64,000 nt of DNA from Mesostigma viride (GCA_009746045.1 RPFO01000165.1:6187689-6251688); one strand, 5' to 3'; shown: positions 44,010-54,955, counted from the first letter of the stretch. Made by a program: numbers and translations. Notes: generated by a model from the sequence alone, not told the origin.

Positions 44010-45157
44010 TGTCACGGACGCGAGCTATGTCATCCGGGCGCCCACTATGCACAATACCGGTGACGTGCGCAAGGAATTTGTTTTCTGCGCATTTTCGACA
44101 AAGGCTAGTGACCGGGGGGGGACACTAGCACTTGCAGCATAAGAGCGGACGAAAGTGCACGTGCGCGCGCGCCGGGCCAGGCACGGCTGGGCGCGCAGCA
44201 CTGACGTACTTGAGCGGACGGCAGCACAAGTGCGCAGCGTCGAGAGGATCATACGCGAGTTAGTGGACAGCTGGAGCTGGAGCTGGAGCTGGACTGCTGG
44301 ACTTCAACAGCGCCGAGGCTATTGACAGGCCAGGTGTCTTTGTGGTGTAGAATAGCGGGTCAACGTTATGAGGACTGGACAGAAAATGGAAAAGGACAAT
44401 TTGCGGTGCGGAGCCAGATCGCTGGAATGAATGCGAAATCGCTGGCAGCCCTACAAAGGGATTTCTTCTAGAAAGGAAAGATTAGAAGCAATGTTTGCTG
44501 GGCCACTCACACGCAAGGTGTGAGCGTGCAGATTGTTTGAAGGATATTATGCTTCGACCTTGGTGGTCGTGACTCAATGCCGGACATTCCCAGGGACAGA
44601 AATGCCGGAGCCTCTAGGAGATGAGATCGGCAACAGGGTAGCAATTTAGATTTGTCGGGATGCCTTCCTGTTTTTGTTGGCATGTGTGGTAGTAAGCCAG
44701 GACGGCAACTGGAATGCGGTTTCTGTTTGCATGGTTCAGGCAGCAAGATAGTTTTGGCATTCCTGGCTGGACTGACAAGTGTGGCGTGTGTCATGCGTGT
44801 GGCATGACGAATGGTTTGGTTCATAGTCGAAGAGGACTCTCACGTAGCGTGTAGTCTCTTCGAGTCTCTCGTTAGTGGCCTTCGTGTTTCTCCCTTTCCT
44901 TGGGAGCAAGGCCGGTAGCATGTCATGGAGCGCTGCCTAACTGCGGGCTCGTGAGCATGGAGTGCATCGATATTGAGACTATCAACGTGTTGTAATTGTA
45001 TTAACTTTCTCAATAAATTCCGCATGTGCGGCTTCATCATCAGACTGTGCAAAGTGTGTGTTTTGAAAGCATTATTCTATAGCAGGGGAGGCAATAAGGT
45101 GGTTATCAGGCACGAGGGACAGTTCCTTGTCCTCGGCTGAGAGCCCTCCTTTCTTTA
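44010..45157 (+). repeat. Retrotransposon repeat B, right copy
   Basis: About 1,148 bp, matching the left B copy with roughly ten small differences. It contains the repeat of the priming segment (44,851-44,865), TGTAA (44,991) and AATAAA (45,012). R would therefore span about 44,851-45,030. Confidence 0.9.
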
Positions 45158-45297
45158 ATCATGGGACAGGTCCTCGCCCACCCCACCGGGCATGCAGTTA
45201 AGGCAGGCACGTCAGCTCAGCTCATTTGGGTTTTACCAAAGCTGAGCATGGCCAGCCGCCATGATAGCGCCGGAGATTGTGGTACGCAGACGCGACA
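45157..45297 (+). repeat. Retrotransposon repeat A, terminal copy
   Basis: The second A copy forms the true right end of the insertion. The next bases, TTCT, match those before 34,546. The B-A junction TTCTTTAATCATGGG is what end-to-end joining of cDNA terminal repeats would give. Confidence 0.85.
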
Positions 45298-45349
45298 TTC
45301 TGATCAGGCACTCCGCAAAGGTGAAAACCATTTGCGTTCAGTGCCGGGC

Positions 45350-45455
45350 CGCGGAAAACGCGGAAAAACGCGATCTGCAAATGAATCCGACCGGAATCGA
45401 ACTGGGGACCTCTCGCACCAATTTTGCTGACTATAGGACGGACGTCTCCGGTTAC
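45350..45455 (-). other. tRNA-like / SINE-like segment with B-box
   Basis: The minus strand reads GAGGTCCCCAGTTCGATTCC followed by GGTCGGA. It contains a good RNA polymerase III B-box (GTTCGATTCC), with an A-box-like TAGTCAGC some 35-40 bases upstream. The T-stem pairs poorly and no clover-leaf forms, so this is not a working tRNA. A tRNA-derived SINE head or tRNA relic is likely. It begins about 55 bp beyond the retrotransposon's right end. Confidence 0.3.
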
Positions 45456-45929
45456 CATGGCATCGCCAACTTACACCTACAGTCATCCGCAAAAGTTCTC
45501 CTGTCCGGGGAGTGATGCAAGCCTTTCGGATTTGGTACTAGATAAATCACTCGAGATCTGTGTGTAGGAGTACTACACACGTGTCTGCACGCGAGACTTG
45601 TTCAGTCTCGCACCGTGAGACGGGCTGAACACGGCTGAAACCTTCTTTTAGGAGGAACTTTGGTATGTTTGCGTGAAATTAATTTGGTGGGATTCTAGAT
45701 GGAAGTTTGGTATCAAGATAGTAACTTTTAGCTCATTGATAGCAACTTTTGGCAGATGAAGGTCTGTACTGTTCGATCCATGTCATCAACATCCATCTAC
45801 CATGACAACTAGTTCGCATGCTGCACGATGGTTGCATTGTTGAAACGCAAAATGCGACCAACGGGGACCTAGTGCCGTGCATGCCAAGCTAGCTGGATCG
45901 TTAGGAACCGGTCCATCCCCGGCCTCGTT

Positions 45930-46320
45930 TTCTACATCAACCATCCCGTCTAGCCATCTCGAGAGGCCCGCGTGGTGGGACTCGAGATCAGCAAGAAGAC
46001 AGAGGCCCTGGCGGTCGGGCCACGACAATCCGCCAGACCTCTTCCTCCTTGACGGCTCCCGCGTCCCTTACCGGCCCAGCGTCCGACTACTGGTCTGGGC
46101 AGCCTAGCTGCTCCCCAGCAGCACGGCTGATGTCGAGCATCGCATCTCTTTTGCCTGGCACGCTCTCCGCCAATACCGGTCGGGTCCTTTGGCGCCGGCC
46201 CTTGGGCCTAGGCCAATTAGACTGAGCAAGACCTGTTCAAGGTCCTGGTTCTCCCGCGCGGTGCTCATCGACGCCCTCGAGATCGAGAAGCTGGACAGCG
46301 CATTCACCAGCATATCAAGG
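45930..46320 (+). pseudogene. LINE RT fragment, plus strand
   Basis: Broken frames give VGLEISKKTEALAVG, LLDGSRVPYR and HRISFAWHALRQYR. They match the better-preserved fragment at 50,361-50,720. The copy is followed directly by the dispersed CAAGGAGACAACC repeat at 46,314. Confidence 0.65.
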
Positions 46321-46479
46321 AGACAACCAGCACAGGCCAGAAATCGGGAGAATCTGGACCATGGTAGCTCGAGCCTGCCGTTATCTATATGTTGAGATCC
46401 CTTTTAAAAAATAAATTAAATCAGTCTACGCAGTGATTATAACATGACTCCGTTGGCCGGGATATCATTAAAAAATTAA

Positions 46480-46740
46480 ATTAAATTATAACATGCCTCC
46501 GTGGGGAGATCATGTAGCACAAATTCCATGATGGATGGGGTGGAGGAAGCCGCGTGATCGAACTATCCTAACTCTAAGCTATCTAGAAAATCCTAACTAC
46601 ACTACTCATCAAAACGCCTCCTCCGCTTGTGGGGAGGGGGCTTGCCCACAGGGTCAGGCGTGTGCGCCTTGACAATCTTCTTCCACCGCGTCTTGTCCTG
46701 CATGGCAGTCCAAAGACGGGAGAGAGAGTGGATGCGGTGC
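46480..46740 (-). other. LINE 3' UTR and TTTAA tail
   Basis: On the minus strand this is the 3' end of the LINE whose RT lies just upstream. It carries the TAGCTTAGAGTTAGGATAG word, ACATGATCTCC.CACGGAGGCA and a terminal TTTAATTTAATTTTT tail. A second partial copy of the same end adjoins it at 46,388-46,470. Confidence 0.6.
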
Positions 46741-48406
46741 TCAAACTGGGCTGGGACCACTAGGTCGTCCAGCAACATCTGGACGTAGTTCGTGACAGGT
46801 TTCCCTACCCTTTGGGAATGCCCTCGGGGCGCCAGGCCAGGTCAGAATGTGTCGCCCTGGCTGGCCAAGCCGCTGGGGGCCGGCCAGGCCAAGGGCGGTG
46901 TTGACCTGGCTGGTGCGAGCAAGGTGTCTTACAAATGCTATCCTACGCTGCCTAATCTCGTCCGAAATACGAGGCATGCCATGATACAAAGACTCTGATG
47001 ACGGACGCTCGGAAAACCCTGCGTTAAGGACCTGTCGGAGCATCCTGTAAACCGTGCCGTCTAGTAGCCTAGCTGCCAGTTTGGGTGGGATGGTCCACGC
47101 CTCGGCGCCATACGTGAGCACCGTGAGGACGAGGACCTTGAAGAGCATGCGCTTGCGGTGCTCGCCCAGGCCCTTCGAGCGCCAGTAGGTTTTGAGCGAA
47201 CGGAGCTTCAATGGCCCAGGCAAGGCCGATGCGTGTGTCCACATCGTCGGCAGTGTCAGGAAGCCAACTCCCCAACAGCTTGAAGCGGTCCCGGAACGGG
47301 ACCTCCGTCCCGTCAAGCAGGCGCGGCAGTGGTGGTGTACTGGAGGCCCCAATCACCATTGCCTCAGTTTTGACACTAATCTCCAACCCCACCGCCCGCG
47401 CCTCCAGGCCCAGACAGTCCAGCCAGGTCTGAATGTGCTCGGGGCGTGCGATGAGGGTGGTGTCATCCGCATAAATCAGGTCGGCAAGGCGGTAACCAGG
47501 TCTAACCCCGCCGTGCTCTTTCACGTTATTAAAGGATGTCCAAGCCTGGCTCGAACCCCTTAAGAGCATGAAAGCGCGCACGTGCCCGGCGCATGACGTG
47601 ATCCACGACAATAATGAACAGGTATGGGGACAGGACACAACCTTGCCACACCCCGTGGTGAAGGGGGAATGGTGGAGTGGTGCCTTCCGCAGTCCGCACT
47701 ACTGCCTGTGAGCCCTCATACAGTCGGCGAATGGCAGCAATAAACGCAGGTGGTACCCGATCCAGAGCTAAGATGGCCCAAAGACGGCCTCCCAGAGAAC
47801 CGTGTCAAAGGCCTTCGGATATAGTCAACAAAAATGAAGACCAGCGGCAAACTGTCAGGGGGAAGGCGACGCACCTCCTCCATCAACCGGCGCACGACAA
47901 ACACAGCCATGACAGTGTTACGACCACGACGGAAACCCATCTGAGACTCACCCAGGTGTGGCCGGGTCCAGCGCGGCGCGAAGCCTGTGCAGCATCATGC
48001 GCATGAAGACCTTCAGCGCGGCGCTCTGGAGGCAGACAACCCGGTAGTTACCGGGGTCAGCAGCAGAGCCCTTCTTGTACAGCATGACGCGGATGGCCGT
48101 CTGCCACTCAGCAGGCGGAGGCTCGTCAGAGAGCAGGACACGGTTGCAGAACGCCAGCAGAAGATCCCTAACCGCCGGATCAGGGGTCTTCAGCAGCTCA
48201 GCGGAAAGGTGGTCGGCACCGACCGCCGCATCGTACCGCAGGCGAGCAAGGGCGCCGTCCAATTCCTTCAAAGTGAAGGGGGGGACGACGTACGTCGTCA
48301 GTGGCAAGGCAGCCCTCCTGCAAGGCGGGGACTTGGTAGTCCGCGGCCGAGGAGATGGCCGGGATATCATGCGCACATATTCCGCGGCCGGGATATCATG
48401 TAGCAC
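46741..48406 (-). pseudogene. LINE reverse transcriptase, frameshifted
   Basis: Four overlapping minus-strand frames cover one non-LTR reverse transcriptase. 48,406-47,948: LDGALARLRYDAAVGADHLS, EWQTAIRVMLYKKG, GNYRVVCLQSAALKVFMRM. 47,940-47,716: MGFRRGRNTVMAVF, LPLVFIFVDY. 47,638-47,069: LIYADDTTLIA (catalytic YADD) and GLEISVKTEAMV. 47,352-46,741: thumb and C-terminal part LFKVLVLTVLTYGAEAWTI, SLYHGMPRISDEIRQRRIAF. The breaks are single-base shifts, so the copy is inactive unless these are errors. The 5' part of the element is not found with confidence; the frame at 48,917-49,592 may or may not belong to it. Confidence 0.85.
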
Positions 48407-48439
48407 ATGTTCCTTGCTGGATAGATGGAGGTGGGCGAA

Positions 48440-48700
48440 GCCTCTCCCGTGGTGCTCACTTACGGCGCAGAGACGTGAACCCTCATCGACGCCCTCGAGA
48501 TCGAGAAGCTGGACGGCGCCTTCACCAACATATGTTGAGATCCCTTTTTAAAATTAAGTTAAATCAGTAGTGATTATAACATGACTCCGTTGGCCGGGAT
48601 ATCATGTAGCACAGTATTCCTTGCTGGATGGATGGAGGTGGGCGAAGCCGCGGAACCGAACTAAGCTAACTCTAAGCTAATCCCTTTTTAGTGTAGGATA
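48440..48700. repeat. Repeat cluster: LINE C-terminus and 3'-end pieces
   Basis: LIDALEIEKLDGAFTNI (48,482-48,535, +) repeats the text at 46,266-46,316. It is followed by TATGTTGAGATCCC and TAACATGACTCCGTTGGCC, also present at 46,388-46,470. These are nested ends of at least two LINE copies in opposite directions. Confidence 0.55.
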
Positions 48701-48916
48701 TATATTCATTGAGAATGATAGATTACGGAGGTGAGATAGGCATGCAACATAAGGAAAAACCCGATAACTGGGAGAATAACCCTGAAGAAATTAATAGTAA
48801 TCTGACACAGACATCCAAGGATCACGCCAGCGGCACAAGGTACAACTAACTATACATCACAAAACTACACGCAGCAACAGCGCTGCCGGCCCACCATGCA
48901 GGCCTGGAAGGGATCT

Positions 48917-49592
48917 AGACCGCATGGGTCGCGACAAAGTCGGCCCGGGTGCGGCGGAATAACACATCAGCCACGGTGCGAGTGAGGGCGAGTGACAGAC
49001 GCTGCCGCCAATACGAGGACCACGTGCGGGCCGACCACGGGGCGGTCTGACCCTCGAGGTCGAGGCGGTCTTCACGGCGCTGGCAGCACTCGTGGAAAAA
49101 CTCCGCTGTCTTGGGGCCCATGGCCCCGAACTCCTCAAGGACAAAGGGGATGACCCGGTGGGGCCCCACATTGCCGTAGGAGGCAAACTTGTCGCGCTCA
49201 GCCACAGCGGCAGCAGCGCCGGCATCCACAGCCGCCCGGAGGATGTGGCGACCGGAAAGCGGCCGAGCCACGGAGACATCGATGAGCAGGTGGCAACCCT
49301 GCCCGTCGTAGTCAAGCACGGTAATGTCGGGGCGATGGTTGGGTGAGTAGAGGGCGGCCCCATCCGCGTCCTCGCACTTGATGGTGGAGTGGGGAAAGAC
49401 CGACCGAACCATGGCACACACCACCCGGAGGAGAGCGGTATGGAGATAGAGGAACCAGTTCTGGTTCTGTAGGATATATAAACTAAGAACATACCGGCCT
49501 CTGCACTGAGTACCTCGGCATCCACTCTTTCTCCCTTCTTTGGACCGCCATGATTGCAGAACAAGATGCCGGGTGGCACGGAAGATTGTCAA
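48917..49592 (-). CDS. Possible PD-(D/E)XK-type nuclease-like element protein
   Basis: A 225-codon minus-strand frame. The middle reads SPNHRPDITVLDYDGQGCHL, then LIDVSVARPLSGRH and AAAAAVAERDKFASYGN. The RPD...(hydrophobic)D-x-S...E-x-x-K spacing resembles PD-(D/E)XK-like domains found next to reverse transcriptases in some non-LTR elements. The rest (FVLEEFGAMGPKTAEFFHEC, RQRLSLALTRTVADVL) is conserved-looking but unnamed to me. It is transcribed in the same direction as the LINE RT at 46.7-48.4 kb and lies 5' of it, with repeat ends between, so they may be separate insertions. A second open frame over the same bases is a shadow. Confidence 0.4.
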
Positions 49593-49599
49593 CTTGCCT

Positions 49600-49845
49600 T
49601 AGGCTCACACGCCAGCCCCTGTGGGCAAGCCACCTGAGCCCCCCAGGAGGAGGAGGCGTTTTGATGAGTAAGTGTAGATAGGATTTTCTAGACTAGATAG
49701 CTTAGAGTTAGGTTAGTTCGATCAGTACGCGGCTTCCTCCACTCCAAGGTCCACCCCTCCATCAAGGAGTAGTATGTGCTACATGATATCCCAACGGAGG
49801 CATGTTATAATTTAATTTAATTTAATTTATTATTACCTCTGCGCT
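49600..49845 (+). mobile_element. LINE 3' end, plus strand
   Basis: It contains GAGGAGGAGGCGTTTTGATG, TTTTCTAGA.TAGATAGCTTAG, ACATGATATCCCAACGGAGG and a TTTAATTTAATTTAA tail. It mirrors the minus-strand end at 46,480-46,640. No RT coding sequence directly precedes it on this strand. Confidence 0.55.
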
Positions 49846-49955
49846 GGTTGTCTCCTTGATACCTCAGCTAGCTACCATGGTCCCCCGAGATGGAGTCTCC
49901 CGATTTCTGGCCAGTGCGCTGGTTGTCTCCTTGATACGTACCCCATGGACATGCA

Positions 49956-49988
49956 GTGGGGAGGATATGTAACACATATCCTCCCCAC
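49956..49988. repeat. Perfect 15-bp hairpin
   Basis: GTGGGGAGGATATGT, a 3-nt AAC spacer, then its exact reverse complement. It lies inside a cluster of three inverted copies of the dispersed GCGCTGGTTGTCTCCTTGA repeat (49,841-50,031). Confidence 0.9.
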
Positions 49989-50360
49989 TCTGCCTCCCCA
50001 TTTCTGGCCTGCGCTGGTTGTCTCCTTGACATATCACTAAGAAGGGCCGGCATATGGTTTTCAATACATTCTAGGCGACAACCTGCAGGTGGTTGGTGTA
50101 AACTGCCACCTACTCGGGGTGCACAATTGAGGTGCACCTGCACCACCATGTATTCCGGCAGCTGTGCAAAGATGCGGACATGGGGTGGAAGATGATCATA
50201 TGGCTAGGCAATGCCGCTAGGGCATGATCGGTGTCTCAGCATTGACAGAGAGTGGCTATATCTGCATATGCATGGCCGTATTAACCCAAAGCATGGCTGA
50301 CTCATAATTAAATAAACACGTGCTCCCGTTGCATGGGGAGTCTTTGAGGACACTGAGCAC

Positions 50361-50720
50361 GTGCAGACATGGCTTGACTGCCTGGCTCTCGAGGCCCGTG
50401 CAGTGGGGCTTGAGGTCAGCAAGAAGACAGAGGCCCTGGCGGTTGGGCTCACCACCTCAGCGCCGCCCCTCTATCTCCTAGACGGCTCTCGAGTCCTGTA
50501 TCGGGACCGCGTTAAGCTGCTGGGCAGCCTGCTCCCTAGCTGCGAGGTGGATGTGGACCATCGCATCTCCCTCGCCTGGCACGCTTTACGCCAGTACCGG
50601 GCCCTATGGCGCAAGCCCCTGGGCAAGATCGAGAAACAGGACCTGTTCAAGGTCCTCGTCCTTCCTGTTCTCACGTACCCTGAGCACGTCTGGATTTGTA
50701 CTAGAACACGCAATTTGTAG
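50361..50720 (+). pseudogene. LINE RT C-terminal fragment
   Basis: An open 119-codon stretch: MQTWLDCLALEARAVGLEVS, KKTEALAVG, YLLDGSRVLYRDRVKLLGSL, RISLAWHALRQYRALWRKPL and LFKVLVLPVLTYPEHVW. It is collinear with the RT C-terminal region at 47,440-47,090 on the other strand, but from a different family member (KKTEALAVG versus VKTEAMVIG). It ends abruptly in unrelated AT-rich sequence. Confidence 0.75.
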
Positions 50721-50795
50721 TTCATTTTGAAAAGTTGTATTTTATTGAATTTAAAGTTTCCACTAAAGTCTCTGAGGAAGGGGAAGTTCATAGGA

Positions 50796-50998
50796 CCCGT
50801 GACACCGTGACATCGTGACACCGTGACACCGTGACACCTCAAAATGCATATAAACACACATCTTTGCATGTATGCAGTGATTATTAATGGGGATGATGTA
50901 TTCAATGGGTCATTGCAAGTTTTACCTATGCTTCTGACACCGTGACACCGTGACACCGTGACACCGTGACACCGTGACACCGTGACACCGTGACACCG
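50796..50998. repeat. CGTGACAC octamer arrays
   Basis: Two tandem arrays of the octamer CGTGACAC lie at 50,796-50,838 and 50,935-50,998. The same octamer recurs at 55,160-55,260 and 55,365-55,385. The copies thus bracket the DUF7869-like gene and may be subterminal transposase-binding repeats. Confidence 0.85.
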
Positions 50999-51430
50999 CA
51001 AATACCACGTATACACCTTCATAATAATCCTAGTAGAGACATTCATTTCTCCATACATCTCGGTCATCTCACCATATATCGTCTCATGTTGATGTATTCT
51101 TGTTGTGCGTGTAGGTACCTTGCCGGGTCATGACAAGTATATGCGGTCCAACGTCGCTTCAATAGGGCATGTGATTAATATCTGGTAACAACTTATATAT
51201 GTTGGCACGCCATGCGTCCATGAATAGTTGTCTCACTTAATATGCATGCAAGCAACCATCAAAATCACTTTGTCATTAAATCACTTGAAGACATTGCCGC
51301 CATGTACAACATTTAGCACTAAAATGCCCACACATAACACAATAACACATGGTGGACGATGGCATGCTGGGCTCCATTCTTACAACATCACTAGCATGCT
51401 TTAAAGCACTACCAAGGCTTTCACATATTC
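50999..51430. other. Non-coding flank of the DUF7869-like gene
   Basis: AT-rich sequence between the octamer arrays and the 3' end of the minus-strand gene. It probably includes its 3' UTR. No feature is recognised. Confidence 0.3.
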
Positions 51431-51433
51431 CCA

Positions 51434-54400
51434 TCAATCCCATGCCTCCTCGTCATCATCATCATCACTACTGTCACTAGAAGCATCATGGAGCTCATCC
51501 AGCCCCGTTGCCACGTCACCCCCCGCGTCATCCGGAAAAAACTTTGCGCGGCCAAAGGCATGAGTTGCATGCGGGCACCCACAGATGAACTTGTAAACTT
51601 CCTCTAATGTGGTGTATGTGTACCCCTTGCCGTCAGACCACACCGTCTCGATTTTTACAGCCCCGTCACTTTCCTCTACTTCTACGACCCACCCGTGAAA
51701 GCGGGCCTTGGCCGAACCCCACAAGGCGCACAGCCTTCTCCCTTTTAGCCCTTGCAGCCCGTGCTCAGCAAAGTATGCCGCACATGCAGCTTTTGACGTT
51801 GCTGCGGCAGCTGGCTGCGTTTTGAAACCGACAAAGTGCACTTGTGGATGGTCATCTAAGGCTTGGAGGGTTGCACGAGATAGCTTACGTGCGGATGTCA
51901 GCGACGGGATGTGCACAGCCTGCCCTGACGCGCCCACTGTCCAGTGTTGAACAATGATTTCCGATGCCGACACCGTCAGGCCCGGCCCACCGCCTGCGAG
52001 CGCCAGCTTGCTAAACTGGCCTTCCCATGAAGGTGAGTAAAACACGGAAACAGTGAGAGTCCCGCATGAACGAATTGCAGATGCATCCGTAACTTTCACC
52101 AAGAGCTCCTCTGGCCACGGCATGCCCTCCCCGCACGTCACCGCAGGTCTCTTGATAATTAGGAAGTCTCCGCGGGAGATGATGCCGGGATTGACAGTAA
52201 AAACACGATCCGCAGTCGCAATGGTCTGTGCAGCACCGCTAGCATCTGCAACAGAAGTCGAGGCACCTGCAGGCGCGGCAAGCGTGGCAGGTGCGGCAGG
52301 CGGTTGCTCAGCTGCGCGTCGTGCCCGCTGAACGGCAGCTTGCACCTGGTGGCGGCGGTCGCCTGCATGGCTGACGATTGGGTGCAGCGGCGCTTCCAAA
52401 GCACGGGTAGCCCGCATCACCGCCTGATCGCCTGCACTGTGGAGGCAAAAAGGGAGGGCTTGTCCTTTTGCTGCTCCCTGCACTCCGTCAGCTTCTGGAT
52501 CATGACGTCAAACACCGATGCATCTTCCACTTCCACTTGCTCCGGCTCAGCAGGGAAGCCGCGGATCTCCTCGTTGAGCTCTGCTTGCTTTGCCGCCGTC
52601 ATGATCTCTGGAAACTGTCGGCTGATTTTCTTGCAATGGGAGCGGATTGCGCGAGCGCCATCCCAATCGGCGAACGCCGCAAGACCTGGGCTGCCCTTGG
52701 GCGCCTTGGTCGCCTCCATGACTAGCGCGCCGCGGAGCTCCTTGCCATCACTCACGCGCTTGAATTGGACGCTAACCATGTCGCACGGCTCCTCATTTGG
52801 TCCGAGAGGCCTCCAGCAATTGGCGGGCACATCTACCAATGCCTCTGCCGTGGCAAGACGGTAGCGCAAAAAGCAGTCGTCACCAACGTCCACTAGCGCA
52901 CGTTCATCACGGTGGCCGAATAGCTCGATATCAAATATCTTGCTGACCAGCCGCTGCTCCACGACAGGTTGGTTGGTTGACGCGTCCATGACAACATCAG
53001 CAGACTTGACCCAACGCCCAAGGTCTGGGTCCATGCAGCCACGAAGCCATGTGGTGAAGTCCAGCGCTGCGTTGATGCGCTGCAAGCAACACACACAAAA
53101 CAAATAGTGGCATTAAGAGGCGAGTACGCGCGGTGGTTACAATTTAACTTTTGCATATTACAATTAAGCCCGACCTACCAACACACTCATAATGCAATCA
53201 TGTACCATGCAAATTATTATAAAGAAAACCAACCTTGGCAGATGGCGGCAGTGGGTTTATTGTCGCCATGCTCCCGGAAGGGCCTTCCTCGTAGAAATGT
53301 GCAAAGGCACGCGTCAGGCCCTGCAACACGTCTTGAAACGTCATCATAAGCACCGGTGGAAGATCTGACACCCGGTTCTTCATCCCATTGTACCACCGAA
53401 TGAACCAACCGAATCTCTGATCAGCATCATTATGCGTGTGCCCTGGGGGCAGGCGGCACACCCTGATGCGAGAGAAAAGACGGCGGACGATGAGAACCGC
53501 TAGGAAGCCCAATAGCTCGTGATTCATGTTGTCCCCACCCCCATCCAGTTGAAGGACGAGGGTGGGGGCAAGGCCAAACTCGCGGATCTCAGGATTGTGG
53601 GACCTTTCCCATGGTCGCTCAACCACCACTTCCAACAATTGGTGTGTGAGCACCGTCGCAGTGACACGCCCTGAGTTACCAGAAACCTCAGAATTAGCTA
53701 CCCAAGGCATAATCACCCAAAAATACGACCTAACTCCGTGCAAAATCGAGCAAACGAGCTGGTAGGGTATATGTAGCTTGCGGCTGGCAAGCCAATCTTT
53801 TGAGGCGCTGCCCCTGGTTGGAACTGCTGTTTTCATCTTTGCCAAACCATCCATGACTATGGAAACAAAATACCCCTTGGCGCCCTCAAACCTTCGTTGC
53901 AGGTAAGCCATCCGTTCCCCATTAAAGAAGTCGGTGTGATCAGCTAATTTCTCTTTGCAGGCCTCCCACATGGCCCGGTTGGTGGTCCGGTATCTCAAAA
54001 TGGCATCCTTTAACTTCCGGCAGCGGGAGCACTCACCCATAATTTTTGTGCGATAACGCTCAATCCGGACACCCATGTTTACTCTCACTGCTTCAAATAT
54101 TGTCCTGAAAAGCGAAATGCTAACTACAGGGGCTCCATAATCTTGCTGCTCCATGGTGTACTCCGAGTATAAAGTCTTCTTGCACGGTTGCTCAATGATG
54201 CTGACGCCGTCCCGGGGATCTTTCTCAATTGCTGGGTTTAGCCAACGCCGAATCCACAGCTCACAAAGCGCCTTGGCCTCCCCAATCTTGGCAGACATTG
54301 ACCGGACTCCCCTAACGCGCCGTCCAGCAGTGCTACCCAAGCCAGACTCCAAATCAAGATCGCCAGGCGAAGGGGGAGGGCGGGTAGTTTCCTTCACAGC

Positions 54401-54955
54401 CGAGTGCCAAACATTCTCGTTGATATACAGAGCACGGCGGAAAGCAGCTTCACACATGCGATGCCGAAAAGGGGCTGTAGACTCTGGCCGATGCCTGTCA
54501 GCCGGGTAAGTAACGTAGCCATCCACTGCGAACAGGAAGTCATCGTCTCGACTGCGTTTGTGACGCAAGCTCCCCGGGATTTCAGTTTCTCGCTGGCCGG
54601 CCTGAAAAAGCTGGTTCTTTATAAACTCTTTCCGATCCGCAGGCTTCTTAGACCACATGTCGGTCCTCATCGTCCTGAGCTCCTCGAAATGCACGCTTCT
54701 CAAACAATGGCGGCCACAACCACAGTCCCAGTCCCTGCAAAGTGCCGCAGCCAAGGACGAATCCTGGGTGCATTTCGCCAACACGGCGGCTGCAGATAAC
54801 CGGACCCCGCGCCTCGCCATCATATTGAACACGACGACGCCCAGGAGTAATAGCAAGAAGAACATTCCCAAAACCTGCCAACCCAGCGCCCCCGCACTGG
54901 GCTCCATGAAAACGCCGGGTCTCGCCATGGCTATGTCAACTGGGCAATGTTGCAA
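51434..54955 (-). CDS. DUF7869-type RNase-H-fold transposase-like protein
   Basis: Exon 1 (54,955-53,234, 574 codons) joins exon 2 (from 53,079) in phase 0: donor AAG/GTTGGT, acceptor TTGCAG/CGC. Exon 2 runs to a stop at 52,417. A second frame (52,483-51,434) overlaps it and continues as TVNPGIISRGDFLIIKRP ... ending in an acidic DSSDDDDDEEAWD tail. I infer one ~1,130-residue protein with a single-base shift near 52,420-52,480. A hydrophobic helix (VLGMFFLLLLLGVVVF) lies near the N-terminus. Key text: SIVMDGLAKMKTAVP, LVLQLDGGGDNMNHELLGF and LPPGHTHNDADQRFGWF. The Asp...Asp...GHTH-D-x-D pattern is that of DUF7869-like proteins, which I read as an RNase-H-fold, probably transposase-like group. 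A CxC-rich stretch (CGCGRHCL, CSRCRKL) may bind zinc. Confidence 0.6.

Larger units (their letters stand above)
34546..45297 (+). mobile_element. Ty3-like retrotransposon with split direct repeats
   Basis: 10.75 kb. Repeat B occurs at 34,546-35,697 and 44,010-45,157 (about 99% alike, by eye). Repeat A (141 bp, two mismatches) occurs at 43,867-44,007 and 45,157-45,297. The order is B - internal - A - B - A. The element starts TGTCACGG and ends CGCGACA, and is flanked by TTCT (or ATTCT, sharing the terminal A): 34,541-34,545 and 45,297-45,301. Between lie Gag-protease, DNA methyltransferase, RT-RNase H, integrase and PHD finger, all on the plus strand. Near identity of the B copies says the insertion is young, yet several genes carry frameshifts. 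The family is Ty3-like by RT (YIDD), RNase H and DDE integrase. Confidence 0.9.

Noticed and set aside
34546-45157. Ordinary two-LTR element ending at 45,157
   Set aside because: The left repeat lacks A, the target duplication only matches if the second A copy is included, and A ends exactly at that duplication.
52417-52483. An intron joining the two halves of the DUF7869-like 3' region
   Set aside because: No donor/acceptor pair here gives the needed phase; a one-base shift explains the overlap better.
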